Numbered from the stretch's first letter, positions 52,172 through 62,050 are shown. The stretch is 64,000 bases of DNA from Algoriphagus pacificus (GCF_017254845.1 NZ_JAFKCU010000003.1:372001-436000); one strand, 5' to 3'. Notes: generated by a model from the letters alone, not told the origin. Program-made: numbers and translations.

Positions 52172-53830
52172 ATGAAGAGAATTTACGCACTTGTTTTTCT
52201 TTGCCTATCCATTTTTTCTTTCAATTCCTGTAAAACAAATGAGCAGGGATTTACCAAAAAGGATATAAAAAGCAGCCAGAAGTTAATCGGGTTAGAATTT
52301 GAAGAGCCTGAAATCGAAACCATGTATAGCTATTTGGGAAGAAATAAGTCAGGTTATGATAGTTTGAGGAAGGTGGAAACTCCTTTTGAGGTATTTCCTT
52401 CGATGATGTTTGACCCGCATCCTGTTGGTTTTGTTTTCCCTGAGAAGCAATCTGATCCTATTTTTATTATTCCTGAGGATTTGGAACTTCCAGAAAACCT
52501 CAATGAACTTGCCTTTTATCCTATTCCTAAATTGGCCTCTTTTATCAAGCATAAAAAGATAAGTTCGGAAGAGCTGACCAAGTTTTTTATTGAAAGAATA
52601 AAAAAATATGACGGGGAACTTGAAGCTGTAATCACTTTGACTGAGGATTTAGCTTTGAAACAGGCAAAGAAAGCTGATCAGGAAATTGCAGCGGGTAATT
52701 ACAAAGGAATCCTTCACGGTATTCCTTATGGTGTCAAAGATTTGATGGCGGTAGAGGGCTATCCAACGACCTGGGGAGCGGAACCCTATAAGGATCAAGT
52801 CATAAACAGTACAGCAACCGTAGTAAAAAAATTAACTGAACAAGGCGCTGTTTTGGTTGCTAAACTGGTTTCTGGATCTTTGGCTAGAGGAGATGTGTGG
52901 TTTGGTGGAAAAACCAAAAACCCTTGGGATTTGAGCCAAGGTGCTAGCGGATCCTCCGCTGGTTCCGGTTCGGCTACTTCAGCAGGTTTGGTTCCCTTTG
53001 CTTTGGGTACTGAAACCTTAGGATCGATTACCTCACCAGCATCCAGAAACGGAGTGGCAGGACTCAGACCTACCTACGGAAGGGTAAGCAGAACAGGCGT
53101 AATGAGCCTAAGTTGGTCCATGGACAAAATTGGTCCTCTTTGCCGAACAGCCGAAGATTGTGAGATAGTATTCAATGCCATTTATGGCAACGATCCATTA
53201 GATCCAAGTACCAATGAGGTTCCATTTAATCAGGTTTCAAAAAAGCCAAGTGAATTAAGGGTGGCATATTTGAAAAAAGACATTGCTAAAGACACCACAG
53301 AAATAGGGGACATGGTTCGTGCTTCTTTGGAAGTATTTAAGGAAATGGGTATTGAGCCGGATTCTTTGGAACTGCCAGAAAATTATCCCTATGCAGTTTT
53401 TGATATTATTCTGAGAGCGGAAGCCGGAGCCTTTTTTGATGAATTGGTTAGATCTGGGGAAGTAGATCGAATGGTAGAGCAGGATGGAGGCTCTAGGGCT
53501 AATTCCCTTCGTCAATCTCGATTTATCCCAGCGGTGGAATATTTACAAGCGAACAGACAGCGGAGAATGTTGATAGAGGAAGTCAATAAATTATTCAAAA
53601 ATTATGATGTGATTATCGCTCCAAATTTAAGAAGCAGACAGCTACTCATCACCAATCTGACTGGTCATCCGGTTATTTCAATTCCCAATGGTTTTGACAA
53701 AAAGGGAAGGCCAAGCGGTCTAACTTTGATCGGAAACCTTTATGATGAAGGAAGTATTTTGGCTTTGGCCAAAGCATATCAGGAAGCTACTGATTTTGAA
53801 GAGAAACACCCGCCTAAGTTCATTGAGTAA
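52172..53830 (+). CDS. Amidase signature (AS) family lipoprotein
   Basis: The 552-residue protein has a lipobox-type signal (FNSCKTNE) and an amidase-signature domain. The catalytic Lys is in GIPYGVKDLM (about residue 189). The cis-Ser/Ser pair lies in GASGSSAGSGSATSAGLVPFALGTETLGSI (about 258-285), which is continuous with the family pattern. It hydrolyses carboxamides. The envelope location separates it from GatA, which is cytoplasmic. A small methyltransferase gene begins 12 bases after the stop. Confidence 0.93.
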   Translation: MKRIYALVFLCLSIFSFNSCKTNEQGFTKKDIKSSQKLIGLEFEEPEIETMYSYLGRNKSGYDSLRKVETPFEVFPSMMFDPHPVGFVFPEKQSDPIFIIPEDLELPENLNELAFYPIPKLASFIKHKKISSEELTKFFIERIKKYDGELEAVITLTEDLALKQAKKADQEIAAGNYKGILHGIPYGVKDLMAVEGYPTTWGAEPYKDQVINSTATVVKKLTEQGAVLVAKLVSGSLARGDVWFGGKTKNPWDLSQGASGSSAGSGSATSAGLVPFALGTETLGSITSPASRNGVAGLRPTYGRVSRTGVMSLSWSMDKIGPLCRTAEDCEIVFNAIYGNDPLDPSTNEVPFNQVSKKPSELRVAYLKKDIAKDTTEIGDMVRASLEVFKEMGIEPDSLELPENYPYAVFDIILRAEAGAFFDELVRSGEVDRMVEQDGGSRANSLRQSRFIPAVEYLQANRQRRMLIEEVNKLFKNYDVIIAPNLRSRQLLITNLTGHPVISIPNGFDKKGRPSGLTLIGNLYDEGSILALAKAYQEATDFEEKHPPKFIE

Positions 53831-53842
53831 GCATCAGTACTC

Positions 53843-54421
53843 ATGAACTTTTCAACTATCACAGATGCTGATTTTGACTCCTTCTATCCAGTCAAACTTC
53901 AAAGGCTTTCTGCTACTCATTGGACCCCAGTAGCTGTCGCAAAAAAAGCGCTAAGTTTCCTCAATGAAGATGGTAAGAATACCATTTTGGATTTAGGCTC
54001 TGGTGCCGGAAAATTCTGTCTCTTGGCTGCATCTTGGTCCAATGCTGAAATCACGGGAATTGAACAAAGAGCCCAACTGGTGCAACAGGCGAGAAAAATA
54101 GCTTCTCAGTTACAATTACAGAATTTACAATTCCTTCAGGGAGATTTGATTCACTTGGATTTTAAGGACTTTGATTCCTTTTATTTCTTCAACTCATTTG
54201 AAGAATTGATCAATCCCAAAGACAAGATGGATAAAGAGGAAGAGCTGGATATCGAAGCACATCAAAACAGAATTGAGGAGATCAGGAAAAAGTTTGAGCA
54301 GTTGAAGAAAGGAACCAGAATCGCCACTTACTGTGGGGAATGCCATGAAATTCCAGAAAGCTATTTGCTCATCAAATCTGAGAACAAAGGCAAATTGAAG
54401 TTTTGGGAAAAGAGAGGATAA
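53843..54421 (+). CDS. Class I SAM-dependent methyltransferase
   Basis: The 192-residue protein shows the SAM-binding motif I as ILDLGSGAGKFCLLAA, motif II around ITGIEQRAQLVQQARKIA, and a later LQGDLIHLDFKDFDSFYFF. The DxGxGxG pattern and the following acidic residue are conserved. The C-terminal helix is charged. The substrate is unknown. It follows the amidase closely and may be co-transcribed. Confidence 0.85.
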   Translation: MNFSTITDADFDSFYPVKLQRLSATHWTPVAVAKKALSFLNEDGKNTILDLGSGAGKFCLLAASWSNAEITGIEQRAQLVQQARKIASQLQLQNLQFLQGDLIHLDFKDFDSFYFFNSFEELINPKDKMDKEEELDIEAHQNRIEEIRKKFEQLKKGTRIATYCGECHEIPESYLLIKSENKGKLKFWEKRG

Positions 54422-54527
54422 ATTCTATTTTGACAATTAACCTCAAATTTTTTAAGTGGAATCAAACTGTTTTTTAATCAAGGCTGTTGAAATAATTCGA
54501 GCATTTTAACTTTTAACCAATCTGAAA

Positions 54528-55547
54528 ATGAAATATAATTATGTAGGAAACACAGGTTTACTGGTTTCTGAACTTTGTTTTGGTACCATGACTTTTGGAG
54601 GGCAAAATGGTGGGATTTGGGAACAAATTGGAAAACTTCAGCAGAAAGAAGCAAACGAGATGTTAGCGGCTGTAGTGGAGTCAGGCATTAATTTTATAGA
54701 CACCGCCAATGTTTATTCCTTTGGTCAATCAGAGCAGCTTTTGGGTCAGGGATTAAAAGATCTGAATATCAATCGAGATGAAATAATCATCGCTACCAAA
54801 GTTCTGGCTAGGATGAATGAGAAGCCAAATAGCACTGGGCTTTCCAGGTATCATATTTTTAATTCGGTAGAAGCTAGCTTGAAGCGATTGCAATTAGACT
54901 ATGTGGATATATTATATGTGCATGGTGTAGATCCTGCCACTTCCCTAGAGGAAATCGTGCGTTCTCTAAACGACATCGTAGAATCCGGTAAGGTTCGGTA
55001 CATTTCAATTTGCAATTGGCCTGCTTGGATGGTTGCCCAAGCCCAGACAATCGCACATTACAAGGGCTATCATAAATTCATCGGGCTACAATATTATTAC
55101 GCTGCTGTAAGCAGAGATATTGAACATGAATTGGTACCAATGGCAAGGAATAACGATTTGGCAATATTTCCTTGGAGTCCGCTTGCCGGAGGCTTTTTGA
55201 CCGGAAAATTCACTAGAGATGGAGCAGATTCAGCTTCTAGAAGGGCAAATTTTGATTTCCCTCCAATTGACAAAGAACGGGCTTATGAATTAGTCGAAGT
55301 GATGGGAGGCATTGCGCAAGCGCATGATGCAAGTATCGCTCAGGTTGCTTTGGCATGGGTAAGACAACAGCCAGGAATTACAAGCACCATTATCGGAGCC
55401 AAAACTCTGGATCAACTTCATGCAAATATTCAATCTACCGAACTTCAATTAACTGCTGAAGATTTGAATCAAATTGACAAAGTAAGTCCCCTTCCCAAAC
55501 AATATCCGGGATGGATGGTAGAAAGACAAGCTGCTTACAGAAAGTAA
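54528..55547 (+). CDS. Aldo/keto reductase
   Basis: The 339-residue NADPH-dependent TIM-barrel reductase has the full catalytic tetrad: Asp and Tyr in FIDTANVYSFG, Lys in IATKVLA and His in ILYVHGVDP. The cofactor-binding C-terminal section has IIGAKTLDQLHANI. It resembles the YajO/tas-type AKR group and reduces carbonyl compounds of unknown identity. It has its own terminator. Confidence 0.94.
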   Translation: MKYNYVGNTGLLVSELCFGTMTFGGQNGGIWEQIGKLQQKEANEMLAAVVESGINFIDTANVYSFGQSEQLLGQGLKDLNINRDEIIIATKVLARMNEKPNSTGLSRYHIFNSVEASLKRLQLDYVDILYVHGVDPATSLEEIVRSLNDIVESGKVRYISICNWPAWMVAQAQTIAHYKGYHKFIGLQYYYAAVSRDIEHELVPMARNNDLAIFPWSPLAGGFLTGKFTRDGADSASRRANFDFPPIDKERAYELVEVMGGIAQAHDASIAQVALAWVRQQPGITSTIIGAKTLDQLHANIQSTELQLTAEDLNQIDKVSPLPKQYPGWMVERQAAYRK

Positions 55548-55564
55548 TTAAATACAGAGTTTTC

Positions 55565-55595
55565 AAAAGCGTTCCAGTAATTGGGACGCTTTTTC
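55565..55595 (+). terminator. Terminator of the aldo/keto reductase gene
   Basis: AAAAGCGTTCC pairs with GGGACGCTTTTT (one G-U pair), followed by T residues, 18 bases past the stop. Confidence 0.85.
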
Positions 55596-55654
55596 TTTGC
55601 TTATGGAAATGAATCCTTTTGTTTTTCAATTGTGACTTAATTCACAGACATTCC

Positions 55655-56410
55655 ATGATTACTTCCAGAGATTTGAATAAAAAAATGGAAGAAAATAGCT
55701 CTTGTGGAATTGAAGATCCATCGAAATCTTGTTGTAATTGCTCTCCAAAAGAAGCAAAAGGAGAAGAGTTAAAATCACATTGGGATACAGCCTATCAAAA
55801 AAAGCCAGAAAATCAATTGGGTTGGTTTGAGCAGGATTTTGCACCCACATTAAGACTTTTGGATCAATGTGAATTTCATCCCAATGATTCTATTCTCTTG
55901 GTTGGCTCTGGGGTTAGTCGCTTACCGGATTTATTACTTAAAAAAGGGCTTTCAGAAATCTATGTGACGGATATCAGCGAGATTGCAATCAATGAGGTAA
56001 AAGCCAGACTTGGGAATCAAATTCAATATAAACTAGGAGATATCTTGGATGAAAAGATGTTGGAAGAAATTCCTTCAGTTCAAGTTTGGTTTGATCGAGC
56101 CGTTTTACATTTTTTTACTGATGAAAAAGATCGAGAGGTTTATTTCCGTCAACTCAAGCAAAAGGTCAAGTCAGGTGGCTATGTGATCCTTGCTGAATTT
56201 CATTTAGATGGAGCAAAAAAATGTTCTGGCTTACCGGTTTTTGGATATACAGAAGCCTTATATCAAGAGCAATTAGGCGATGAATTTAAATTACTGGATT
56301 CCTTCGATTTTGACTATATCATGCCATCTGGTGAGAAGAGGCCTTATGTTTACGCTCTTTACCAGCGAAAAAATAGTGGATCTTCAGATTCAACTTTAGA
56401 TATCCTATAA
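55655..56410 (+). CDS. Class I methyltransferase with Cys-rich N-terminus
   Basis: The protein has about 251 residues from ATG 55655 (ATG 55685 and an upstream TTG 55619 are alternatives). The first 35 residues hold six cysteines in C-X9-CC-X-C-like spacing (SSCGIEDPSKSCCNCSP), possibly metal binding. The methyltransferase domain starts with HWDTAYQKKPENQLGWFEQ. Its motif I is ILLVGSGVSRLPDLLL, a variant seen in EEF1AKMT/METTL-like protein methyltransferases and thiol methyltransferases, not the usual DxGxGxG. The fold continues through WFDRAVLHFF and GGYVILAEF. A substrate is not assigned. Confidence 0.82.
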   Translation: MITSRDLNKKMEENSSCGIEDPSKSCCNCSPKEAKGEELKSHWDTAYQKKPENQLGWFEQDFAPTLRLLDQCEFHPNDSILLVGSGVSRLPDLLLKKGLSEIYVTDISEIAINEVKARLGNQIQYKLGDILDEKMLEEIPSVQVWFDRAVLHFFTDEKDREVYFRQLKQKVKSGGYVILAEFHLDGAKKCSGLPVFGYTEALYQEQLGDEFKLLDSFDFDYIMPSGEKRPYVYALYQRKNSGSSDSTLDIL

Positions 56411-56412
56411 GC

Positions 56413-56443
56413 AAAAAGCCAAGTTTTCAAAACTTGGCTTTTG
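56413..56443. terminator. Bidirectional terminator after the Cys-rich methyltransferase gene
   Basis: AAAAGCCAAGTTTT and AAAACTTGGCTTTT form a 13-14-bp stem with A and T tails. It lies between two convergent genes. Confidence 0.88.
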
Positions 56444-56456
56444 TGTAATCTTTGGT

Positions 56457-56801
56457 TTATAAGGATTTATAAAAAACATATTTATTGGCAGGAAGGGGTG
56501 CTATGGCTGCTTTTAATTCATCCGAAAGACTCCCATAGATTTCTCCTGAGAAGTCTGAAATGCTAGTTAATTCTCCTAGTAAACCTCCTACATTTCCCAT
56601 ATGTGCCAATACAGCATTCGAATCCGAATAGGTTTCTAAAACATTGCAAACAGTACCTTCAGGATTGAAATACCACTCATATCTCTCAGCACCGGTCTCA
56701 TTGGCCTTGACCTTTTCAATACATTGGGGAATTAGGTTTTTGAATGCCTCTTCTTTTCCTGGGTGAATTTCGAACTTGGCTATTAAATGTATCTTATTCA
56801 T
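56457..56801 (-). CDS. Antibiotic biosynthesis monooxygenase (ABM) domain protein
   Basis: The 114-residue protein is a single ABM-fold domain (IHLIAKFEIHPGKEEAFKNLIPQCIEKVKANETGAERYEWY, then CNVLETYSDSNAVLAHM). ABM proteins are small dimeric ferredoxin-like proteins that oxidise quinols or act as monooxygenases without cofactors; the substrate is unknown. Single gene in a leftward orientation. Confidence 0.9.
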   Translation of the reverse strand: MNKIHLIAKFEIHPGKEEAFKNLIPQCIEKVKANETGAERYEWYFNPEGTVCNVLETYSDSNAVLAHMGNVGGLLGELTSISDFSGEIYGSLSDELKAAIAPLPANKYVFYKSL

Positions 56802-57138
56802 GACTTGATGGTTTGGTATACTGTAAGTTAGCTAAAATTGAGGAATTGTTTTTTTACCAGCGGGTACACCTCAGGCTCAGCCTTGGCTAATAATCTTATA
56901 CTCCATTTGAGTTTATAGTACTCAAGGAAGCTCAATTCTATGTGCTTTGAAATCTACTTTATGAGCTTTTGTTATTTTAGAAAAGACAGACAAGCGCAAA
57001 GGAGTATTAGAAATGATCTGAGATTTATCTACTGAATGCGGGAGTTTAAAGATTAAGCTGGTAAAAGTAATTACCTCTTAAGCTATTTTAATTGATCAAA
57101 ATTTGGGAAATTATTCATGAAATTAAGCTGATTTTGAA
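56802..57138. other. Intergenic region without recognised features
   Basis: This 337-base gap separates the divergent ABM and amidohydrolase genes. The only structure I see is the short quasi-palindrome AGGCT-c-AGCCT at about 56873-56883. No promoter box, tRNA or coding frame is evident. Confidence 0.6.
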
Positions 57139-58848
57139 ATGAAGAGCACCTTTTCGATATGCATCCTTGCAATCTTTTTTCTTGCCTGCAGTCCTAATAA
57201 AAATGAATCCGAAAATCCTGCTACAGTCTATTATGGAGGAGACATTTTAACTATGGTAGGTGATAAACCCGCTTATGTTGAAGCTTTGGTGGTCAGAGAT
57301 GGCCTAATTCAATTTGCTGGAAATGCGGATGAAGCCATTAAAGAAGCAGGTTCTGGACATCAAATGATTGATTTGGGAGGAAAGACTCTATTGCCTGGAT
57401 TCATCGATGGACATGCTCACTTTGCAAACTTTTCAGCTCAAGCCATAGGTGCTATTTTACTTCCTTCACCAGATGCTTCTGTTGACAAAATGGAAGATCT
57501 GATCGCGACATTAAAAGCTTGGAATACTCCAGAGAATAGAGCTTTGACGGGTTGGATATTTGGAACTGGCTTTGATGATTCTGTTTTGGAAGAGAAGCGT
57601 TTCCCAACCAAACATGATTTGGATCAAGTGAGCACTGAATTTCCTATCATGATTATGCATATATCAGGACATTTTGCAGTGGTCAATTCTATAGGGCTTG
57701 AAATTTTGGGAATTACAGCAGAAACCCCAAACCCCGAAGGAGGGATCATCCGAAGGGAGCCTAACTCCAATGAGCCAAATGGGGTACTAGAAGAATTAGC
57801 AGCCATCCCTCATATGCTAAAAGCAATGAGTCCAAAGTCAGAGGAAGCAAATCAATTGTTTTTTGATGCCGGGCAGGAAATGGCTCTTTCCTATGGATAT
57901 ACCACAGCTCAAGAAGGTAGAGCCATGCAAAATCATGAGCTGCTCGCTGGAATGGCAGACAAGGGCAAATTGAAGTTGGATGTGGTCAGCTACATAGATT
58001 ATCTATTTGTGGATCAATACATGCCTACTAAATGGAATAACACCGCATATTCAAATCATTACAGAATAGGTGGTATGAAGGTAACGTTGGATGGATCTCC
58101 TCAGGGTAGAACAGCTTGGAGAACCCAGCCTTATTTGATCCCACCTGGTGGTGCTGCCAAAGATTATGCGGGCTATCCAGCCCTTCCCAGTGATTCAGCT
58201 TTGACAGAAATATATAGAAAAGCCTTTGTAAACAATTGGCAAACTTTGACCCATACCAATGGAGATGCCGCTGTGGATCAAATGATCCGAACCCTAAAAC
58301 CTTTATTTGAGGAATATGGGAATGAAGACCGCAGGTTTGTAATGATCCATGGTCAATATGTGCGATTTGATCAATTGGATGAATTGGCTCAAATGAAAAT
58401 CATAGCTTCTCTTTTCCCTCTCCATACTTTCTATTGGGGTGATTGGCACAAGCAGATTATTGGAGATTCTCTGGGAAACACCATCAGTCCAACCCGGACA
58501 GCACTTGAAAAAGGTTTAAATATTACGATTCATTCAGATGCTCCTGTAGCATTGCCAAATTTAATGCGAGTAGTTTGGACAGCTGCAAGTAGAGTTTCCA
58601 GATCAGGTCAAATCATTGGCGAAGAGGAAAAGTTGACTCCCTATGAGGCCTTACAGGCGATTACATCTTGGAGTGCTTACCAGCATTTTGAGGAAAAAAG
58701 CAAAGGGACTTTGGAAATGGGGAAGTTGGCAGACTTGGTGATTTTGGATAAAAACCCTCTAAAAGTGGACGTGGATGAAATCAAAGATATCCATGTGATG
58801 GAAACGATCAAAGAAGGAACAACTGTCTTCAAGAGAACAGTAGAATAG
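57139..58848 (+). CDS. Amidohydrolase 3 family (YtcJ-like) lipoprotein
   Basis: The 569-residue protein has a lipobox (FFLACSPN). A metal-dependent amidohydrolase follows, with the N-terminal beta sandwich ATVYYGGDILTM, the metal motif FIDGHAHFANF, LTHTNGDAAVDQMIR with the second His pair, IHGQYVRFDQ, and the Asp in IHSDAPVA. The C-terminal GTLEMGKLADLVILDKNPL closes the family pattern. The YtcJ group includes formamide and N-substituted amide hydrolases; the substrate is unknown. Single gene. Confidence 0.92.
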   Translation: MKSTFSICILAIFFLACSPNKNESENPATVYYGGDILTMVGDKPAYVEALVVRDGLIQFAGNADEAIKEAGSGHQMIDLGGKTLLPGFIDGHAHFANFSAQAIGAILLPSPDASVDKMEDLIATLKAWNTPENRALTGWIFGTGFDDSVLEEKRFPTKHDLDQVSTEFPIMIMHISGHFAVVNSIGLEILGITAETPNPEGGIIRREPNSNEPNGVLEELAAIPHMLKAMSPKSEEANQLFFDAGQEMALSYGYTTAQEGRAMQNHELLAGMADKGKLKLDVVSYIDYLFVDQYMPTKWNNTAYSNHYRIGGMKVTLDGSPQGRTAWRTQPYLIPPGGAAKDYAGYPALPSDSALTEIYRKAFVNNWQTLTHTNGDAAVDQMIRTLKPLFEEYGNEDRRFVMIHGQYVRFDQLDELAQMKIIASLFPLHTFYWGDWHKQIIGDSLGNTISPTRTALEKGLNITIHSDAPVALPNLMRVVWTAASRVSRSGQIIGEEEKLTPYEALQAITSWSAYQHFEEKSKGTLEMGKLADLVILDKNPLKVDVDEIKDIHVMETIKEGTTVFKRTVE

Positions 58849-59024
58849 TTTGTTTTTGGACTTTGATATTCCTTATTAATTATTTTTTGACTTTGCTTCA
58901 ATATCGCGCAAAACTGTTCTGATCCGAACGGTCCTAATCAACTTAAATAGCTTAAAACAGCAGATTTAGCCCTTTTCCACTTTGGCATCATTATTAATCC
59001 TACATTTAGATATAATTATTTTAT

Positions 59025-59369
59025 ATGAAAGATTTTCAACTAGGAGAGTTCGAGGAAATCGTCATGTTGACGGTAGGAATTTTAAATAATGCGGCCTACA
59101 GCGTGGCTATCAAAGATGAGATTGAATCACGTCTGAAGCGAACTGTAAGTATGGGAGCATTACATACAGCCCTTAATAGGATGGAGGACAAGGGCTATCT
59201 CAAATCATTTTCCGGTGAATCCACTGAAGAAAGGGCAGGAAGACCTAGGCGTTATTTCGAAATCACAGCATTGGGTAAAAAGGCAATCACACATGCAAAA
59301 GAAACCCGTGATGAACTCTGGAATGCTATTCCAAAAACTATTTGGCAGGCAAACCTTGGAGGAATCTAA
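59025..59369 (+). CDS. PadR family transcriptional regulator
   Basis: The 114-residue protein has a winged helix of the PadR type: LGEFEEIVMLTVGIL, AYSVAIKDEIESRL, VSMGALHTALNRMEDKGYLKSF, and a recognition wing with GRPRRYFEITALGKKA. It binds a short palindromic operator. The neighbouring permease, four bases downstream, is the likely target, an arrangement common in Bacteroidota. The AT-rich inverted repeat ATATAA-N5-TTATAT (59010-59026) overlaps the start codon and is only a weak operator candidate. Confidence 0.93.
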   Translation: MKDFQLGEFEEIVMLTVGILNNAAYSVAIKDEIESRLKRTVSMGALHTALNRMEDKGYLKSFSGESTEERAGRPRRYFEITALGKKAITHAKETRDELWNAIPKTIWQANLGGI

Positions 59370-59372
59370 AAA

Positions 59373-61997
59373 ATGAAAAGTTCACAACCATCTCCTCCAA
59401 GACTTTTCCTCAGTTTCTTCCGCTGGTTTTGTCATCCAAGGATGCTGGATTACATCGAGGGGGACTTACTGGAAGTCTATGACAGGAACCTTAAAATTCT
59501 AGGAAAACGCAAGGCTGATTGGAGATTTATCAAGGATGTTCTATTGCTTTTCCGACCTGGAATTATCCGCCCTAGAAAACCATATGAAAGTTTAAATACT
59601 TACGGCATGTATAAAAGTTATTTTAAAATAGGTTGGAGAACGCTTCTCCGAAACAAGGAATATTCATTGATCAATACAGCAGGGCTAGCACTCAGCATAA
59701 CCTGTTGCTTTCTAATTTTCGCATTGGTGAGCTACCATGGCAATTTTGATAATTTCCATCCGAATGGAGAGAGAATTTACCGAATTGTCACCGAACAGCA
59801 TCGAGAAACAATATCCTATACCAACAGTGTGCCTTCACCATTAGGAAATGTTTTTAGAGAAGAGCACACCTTTGGAGAAAAAGTTGCCAGAATGTACCAC
59901 GAAACTGATGTGCTGATTTCGGTGGAGAAAAATGGGGAGAAAAATCTTTACAAAGAGCCAAAAGGTTTTGCATTTACGGAGTCATCCTTTTTCGATATTT
60001 TTAATTTCCCTTTAGTAAAAGGAAACAAAGAAACAGCCCTTACCGAGCCAAATACCGCTATCATCACTGAGAGTTTGGCAAAAAAGTATTTTGGTGACGA
60101 AGACCCCATCGGGCAAGAGATTTCTTATAACAATACCATTCCCTTTAAAATCACCGGAGTCTTGAAAGACTTACCGATCAATACAGATATCAAACCTGAA
60201 ATATTCGTTTCCTATTCCACTTTCAAAGATTTTAACCCATGGATGGCCAGTGATAATGCTTGGGGAGGAATTACGGGTGGTATGTATTGCTTTACATTGC
60301 TTCGGCCTGGTGTCAATCCAATAGAAGTAGAAGAAGCATTGGCTCCCTATGTCAAGAAATACAGACCGGAAAGCAAAAATGTACATCACTATAAATTGCA
60401 GCCATTAGAAGAAATTCACTTTGATGAACGATACGGAGGAGAAATTTCCAAAGCTGACATTTGGACGCTTTCTGCGATTGGTTTCTTTCTTTTGATTACA
60501 GCTTGTGTCAATTTCATCAATTTGGCAACAGCTCAAGCACTAAAACGATCCAAAGAGGTAGGAGTGAGGAAGGTTTTGGGAAGCTATAGATCCCAGCTTT
60601 TCTGGCAGTTTATATTTGAAACCGGAATCATCACTTGTATCAGTGTGGCCATAGCATTTTTGGCAGCTTACCTCTTAGTTCCCTTGGTCAATTCATTCTA
60701 TCAAACCCAAATCCCTGTGAATTTGTGGCTGGACAAAAATGTGCTACTCTTTGGTTTTGGTTTAACAGTAATCATTACGCTTCTAGCAGGATTTTATCCA
60801 GCCATGATATTGACAGGATTCAAGCCTGTAATGGCTCTTAAAGGTAAAATTACTCAACTGCAATTGGGAGGTTTTAATACCCGACGCTCATTGATCATAA
60901 CCCAGTTTGCCATCTCCCAGGTCTTGATTATTGGAATGATCGTAGTCATGCAGCAGATGCGATTTGCAAGGCAGGCGGATCTAGGTTTTCAAAAGGAGTC
61001 AATCGTCATGGTTTACCTGGGCGGTGATTCCCTCAATCAGCAAAAAACTCTAAAAACTGAATTGATGCGACTTCCTGGAGTAGAAACTATCTCCATGTGC
61101 TATACTGCTCCTGCATCTTCAAGTAATTGGGGTAATTCTATTCGCTTTGAAAATGATGCAGAAGAGGTGAATTTCCGAACTAATATGAAATTGGCTGACG
61201 CGGATTATCTAGAGACATTTGATCTGGAATTGATTGCTGGAAGAAATATTTTTCCATCGGATACAGTCAGGGAAATGGTAGTCAATGAAGCCTTATTACA
61301 AAAACTAGGCTTTTTAGACTATGAAGATGCTTTGGGGAAAATGGTTTATGCTAATGGTGGAAATATGACTGGTCCTATTGTAGGAGTAGTGAAAAACTTC
61401 CACGATCAATCCTTCCATAATGAAATTTCTGCAGCATTAATTACTTCCGCGAGCCATATGTATTCCAGTTATGCGATCAAACTAAACGGAACAGCTGCTT
61501 TAGCCACAATCAAGGATATTGAGCAAATGTGGAATGAGCATAATCCGGATCAATTGTTCGAATACTTCTTTTTGGATGAGGAGATCGCTGGTTTTTACGA
61601 GGCAGAAGACCGCATGCTAAAAGGAATCCAAGTGTTTTCTTTCCTGGCAATTTTTATCGGATGCTTGGGACTTTACGGATTGGTTTCTTTTATGGTCAAT
61701 CAAAAAACAAAGGAAATAGGCATCAGAAAAGTATTGGGAGGAGGGACTTCTCAGATCATCTGGATATTTGGAAAGGAATTCATGCGTTTGGTAGGGATTG
61801 CATTCCTGATTGCCGCACCAATCGGTTGGTATATTATGCGAAATTGGCTTCAGGATTTTGAATATAAGATCAATCTAGACCCATCGATCTTTATAATCAC
61901 TATAGGAAGTTCATTGATTATCGTGGCGGTCTCGGTAGGTTATCAGGTTTTGAAAGCAGCTTACTTGAATCCAGTTATCAGTTTGAAATCTGAATGA
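59373..61997 (+). CDS. ABC transporter permease with PadR-linked prefix domain (FtsX/MacB type)
   Basis: The 874-residue membrane protein has an N-terminal soluble 'permease prefix' domain (about 1-80, HPRMLDYIEGDLLEVYDRN). It then contains two MacB-type units: a first helix with INTAGLALSITCCFLIFALVSYHG, a periplasmic MacB_PCD domain, and FtsX helices near 370-480 (FINLATAQALKRSKEVGVRKVLGS). The second periplasmic domain and C-terminal helices include VNQKTKEIGIRKVLGGG. This is the usual two-part MacB-like permease that couples cytoplasmic ATP hydrolysis to periplasmic motion. No ATPase is adjacent, so the partner must be elsewhere. Confidence 0.93.
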   Translation: MKSSQPSPPRLFLSFFRWFCHPRMLDYIEGDLLEVYDRNLKILGKRKADWRFIKDVLLLFRPGIIRPRKPYESLNTYGMYKSYFKIGWRTLLRNKEYSLINTAGLALSITCCFLIFALVSYHGNFDNFHPNGERIYRIVTEQHRETISYTNSVPSPLGNVFREEHTFGEKVARMYHETDVLISVEKNGEKNLYKEPKGFAFTESSFFDIFNFPLVKGNKETALTEPNTAIITESLAKKYFGDEDPIGQEISYNNTIPFKITGVLKDLPINTDIKPEIFVSYSTFKDFNPWMASDNAWGGITGGMYCFTLLRPGVNPIEVEEALAPYVKKYRPESKNVHHYKLQPLEEIHFDERYGGEISKADIWTLSAIGFFLLITACVNFINLATAQALKRSKEVGVRKVLGSYRSQLFWQFIFETGIITCISVAIAFLAAYLLVPLVNSFYQTQIPVNLWLDKNVLLFGFGLTVIITLLAGFYPAMILTGFKPVMALKGKITQLQLGGFNTRRSLIITQFAISQVLIIGMIVVMQQMRFARQADLGFQKESIVMVYLGGDSLNQQKTLKTELMRLPGVETISMCYTAPASSSNWGNSIRFENDAEEVNFRTNMKLADADYLETFDLELIAGRNIFPSDTVREMVVNEALLQKLGFLDYEDALGKMVYANGGNMTGPIVGVVKNFHDQSFHNEISAALITSASHMYSSYAIKLNGTAALATIKDIEQMWNEHNPDQLFEYFFLDEEIAGFYEAEDRMLKGIQVFSFLAIFIGCLGLYGLVSFMVNQKTKEIGIRKVLGGGTSQIIWIFGKEFMRLVGIAFLIAAPIGWYIMRNWLQDFEYKINLDPSIFIITIGSSLIIVAVSVGYQVLKAAYLNPVISLKSE

Positions 61998-62050
61998 TTC
62001 TTTTGATCCAGAAACCTATAGAATGGAAATAAATCAACCAGGATTCCTAA

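Noticed and set aside
59010-59026. PadR operator ATATAA-N5-TTATAT
   Set aside because: Made only of A and T in an AT-rich leader and overlapping the start codon; it could be chance, so it is mentioned but not listed as a site.
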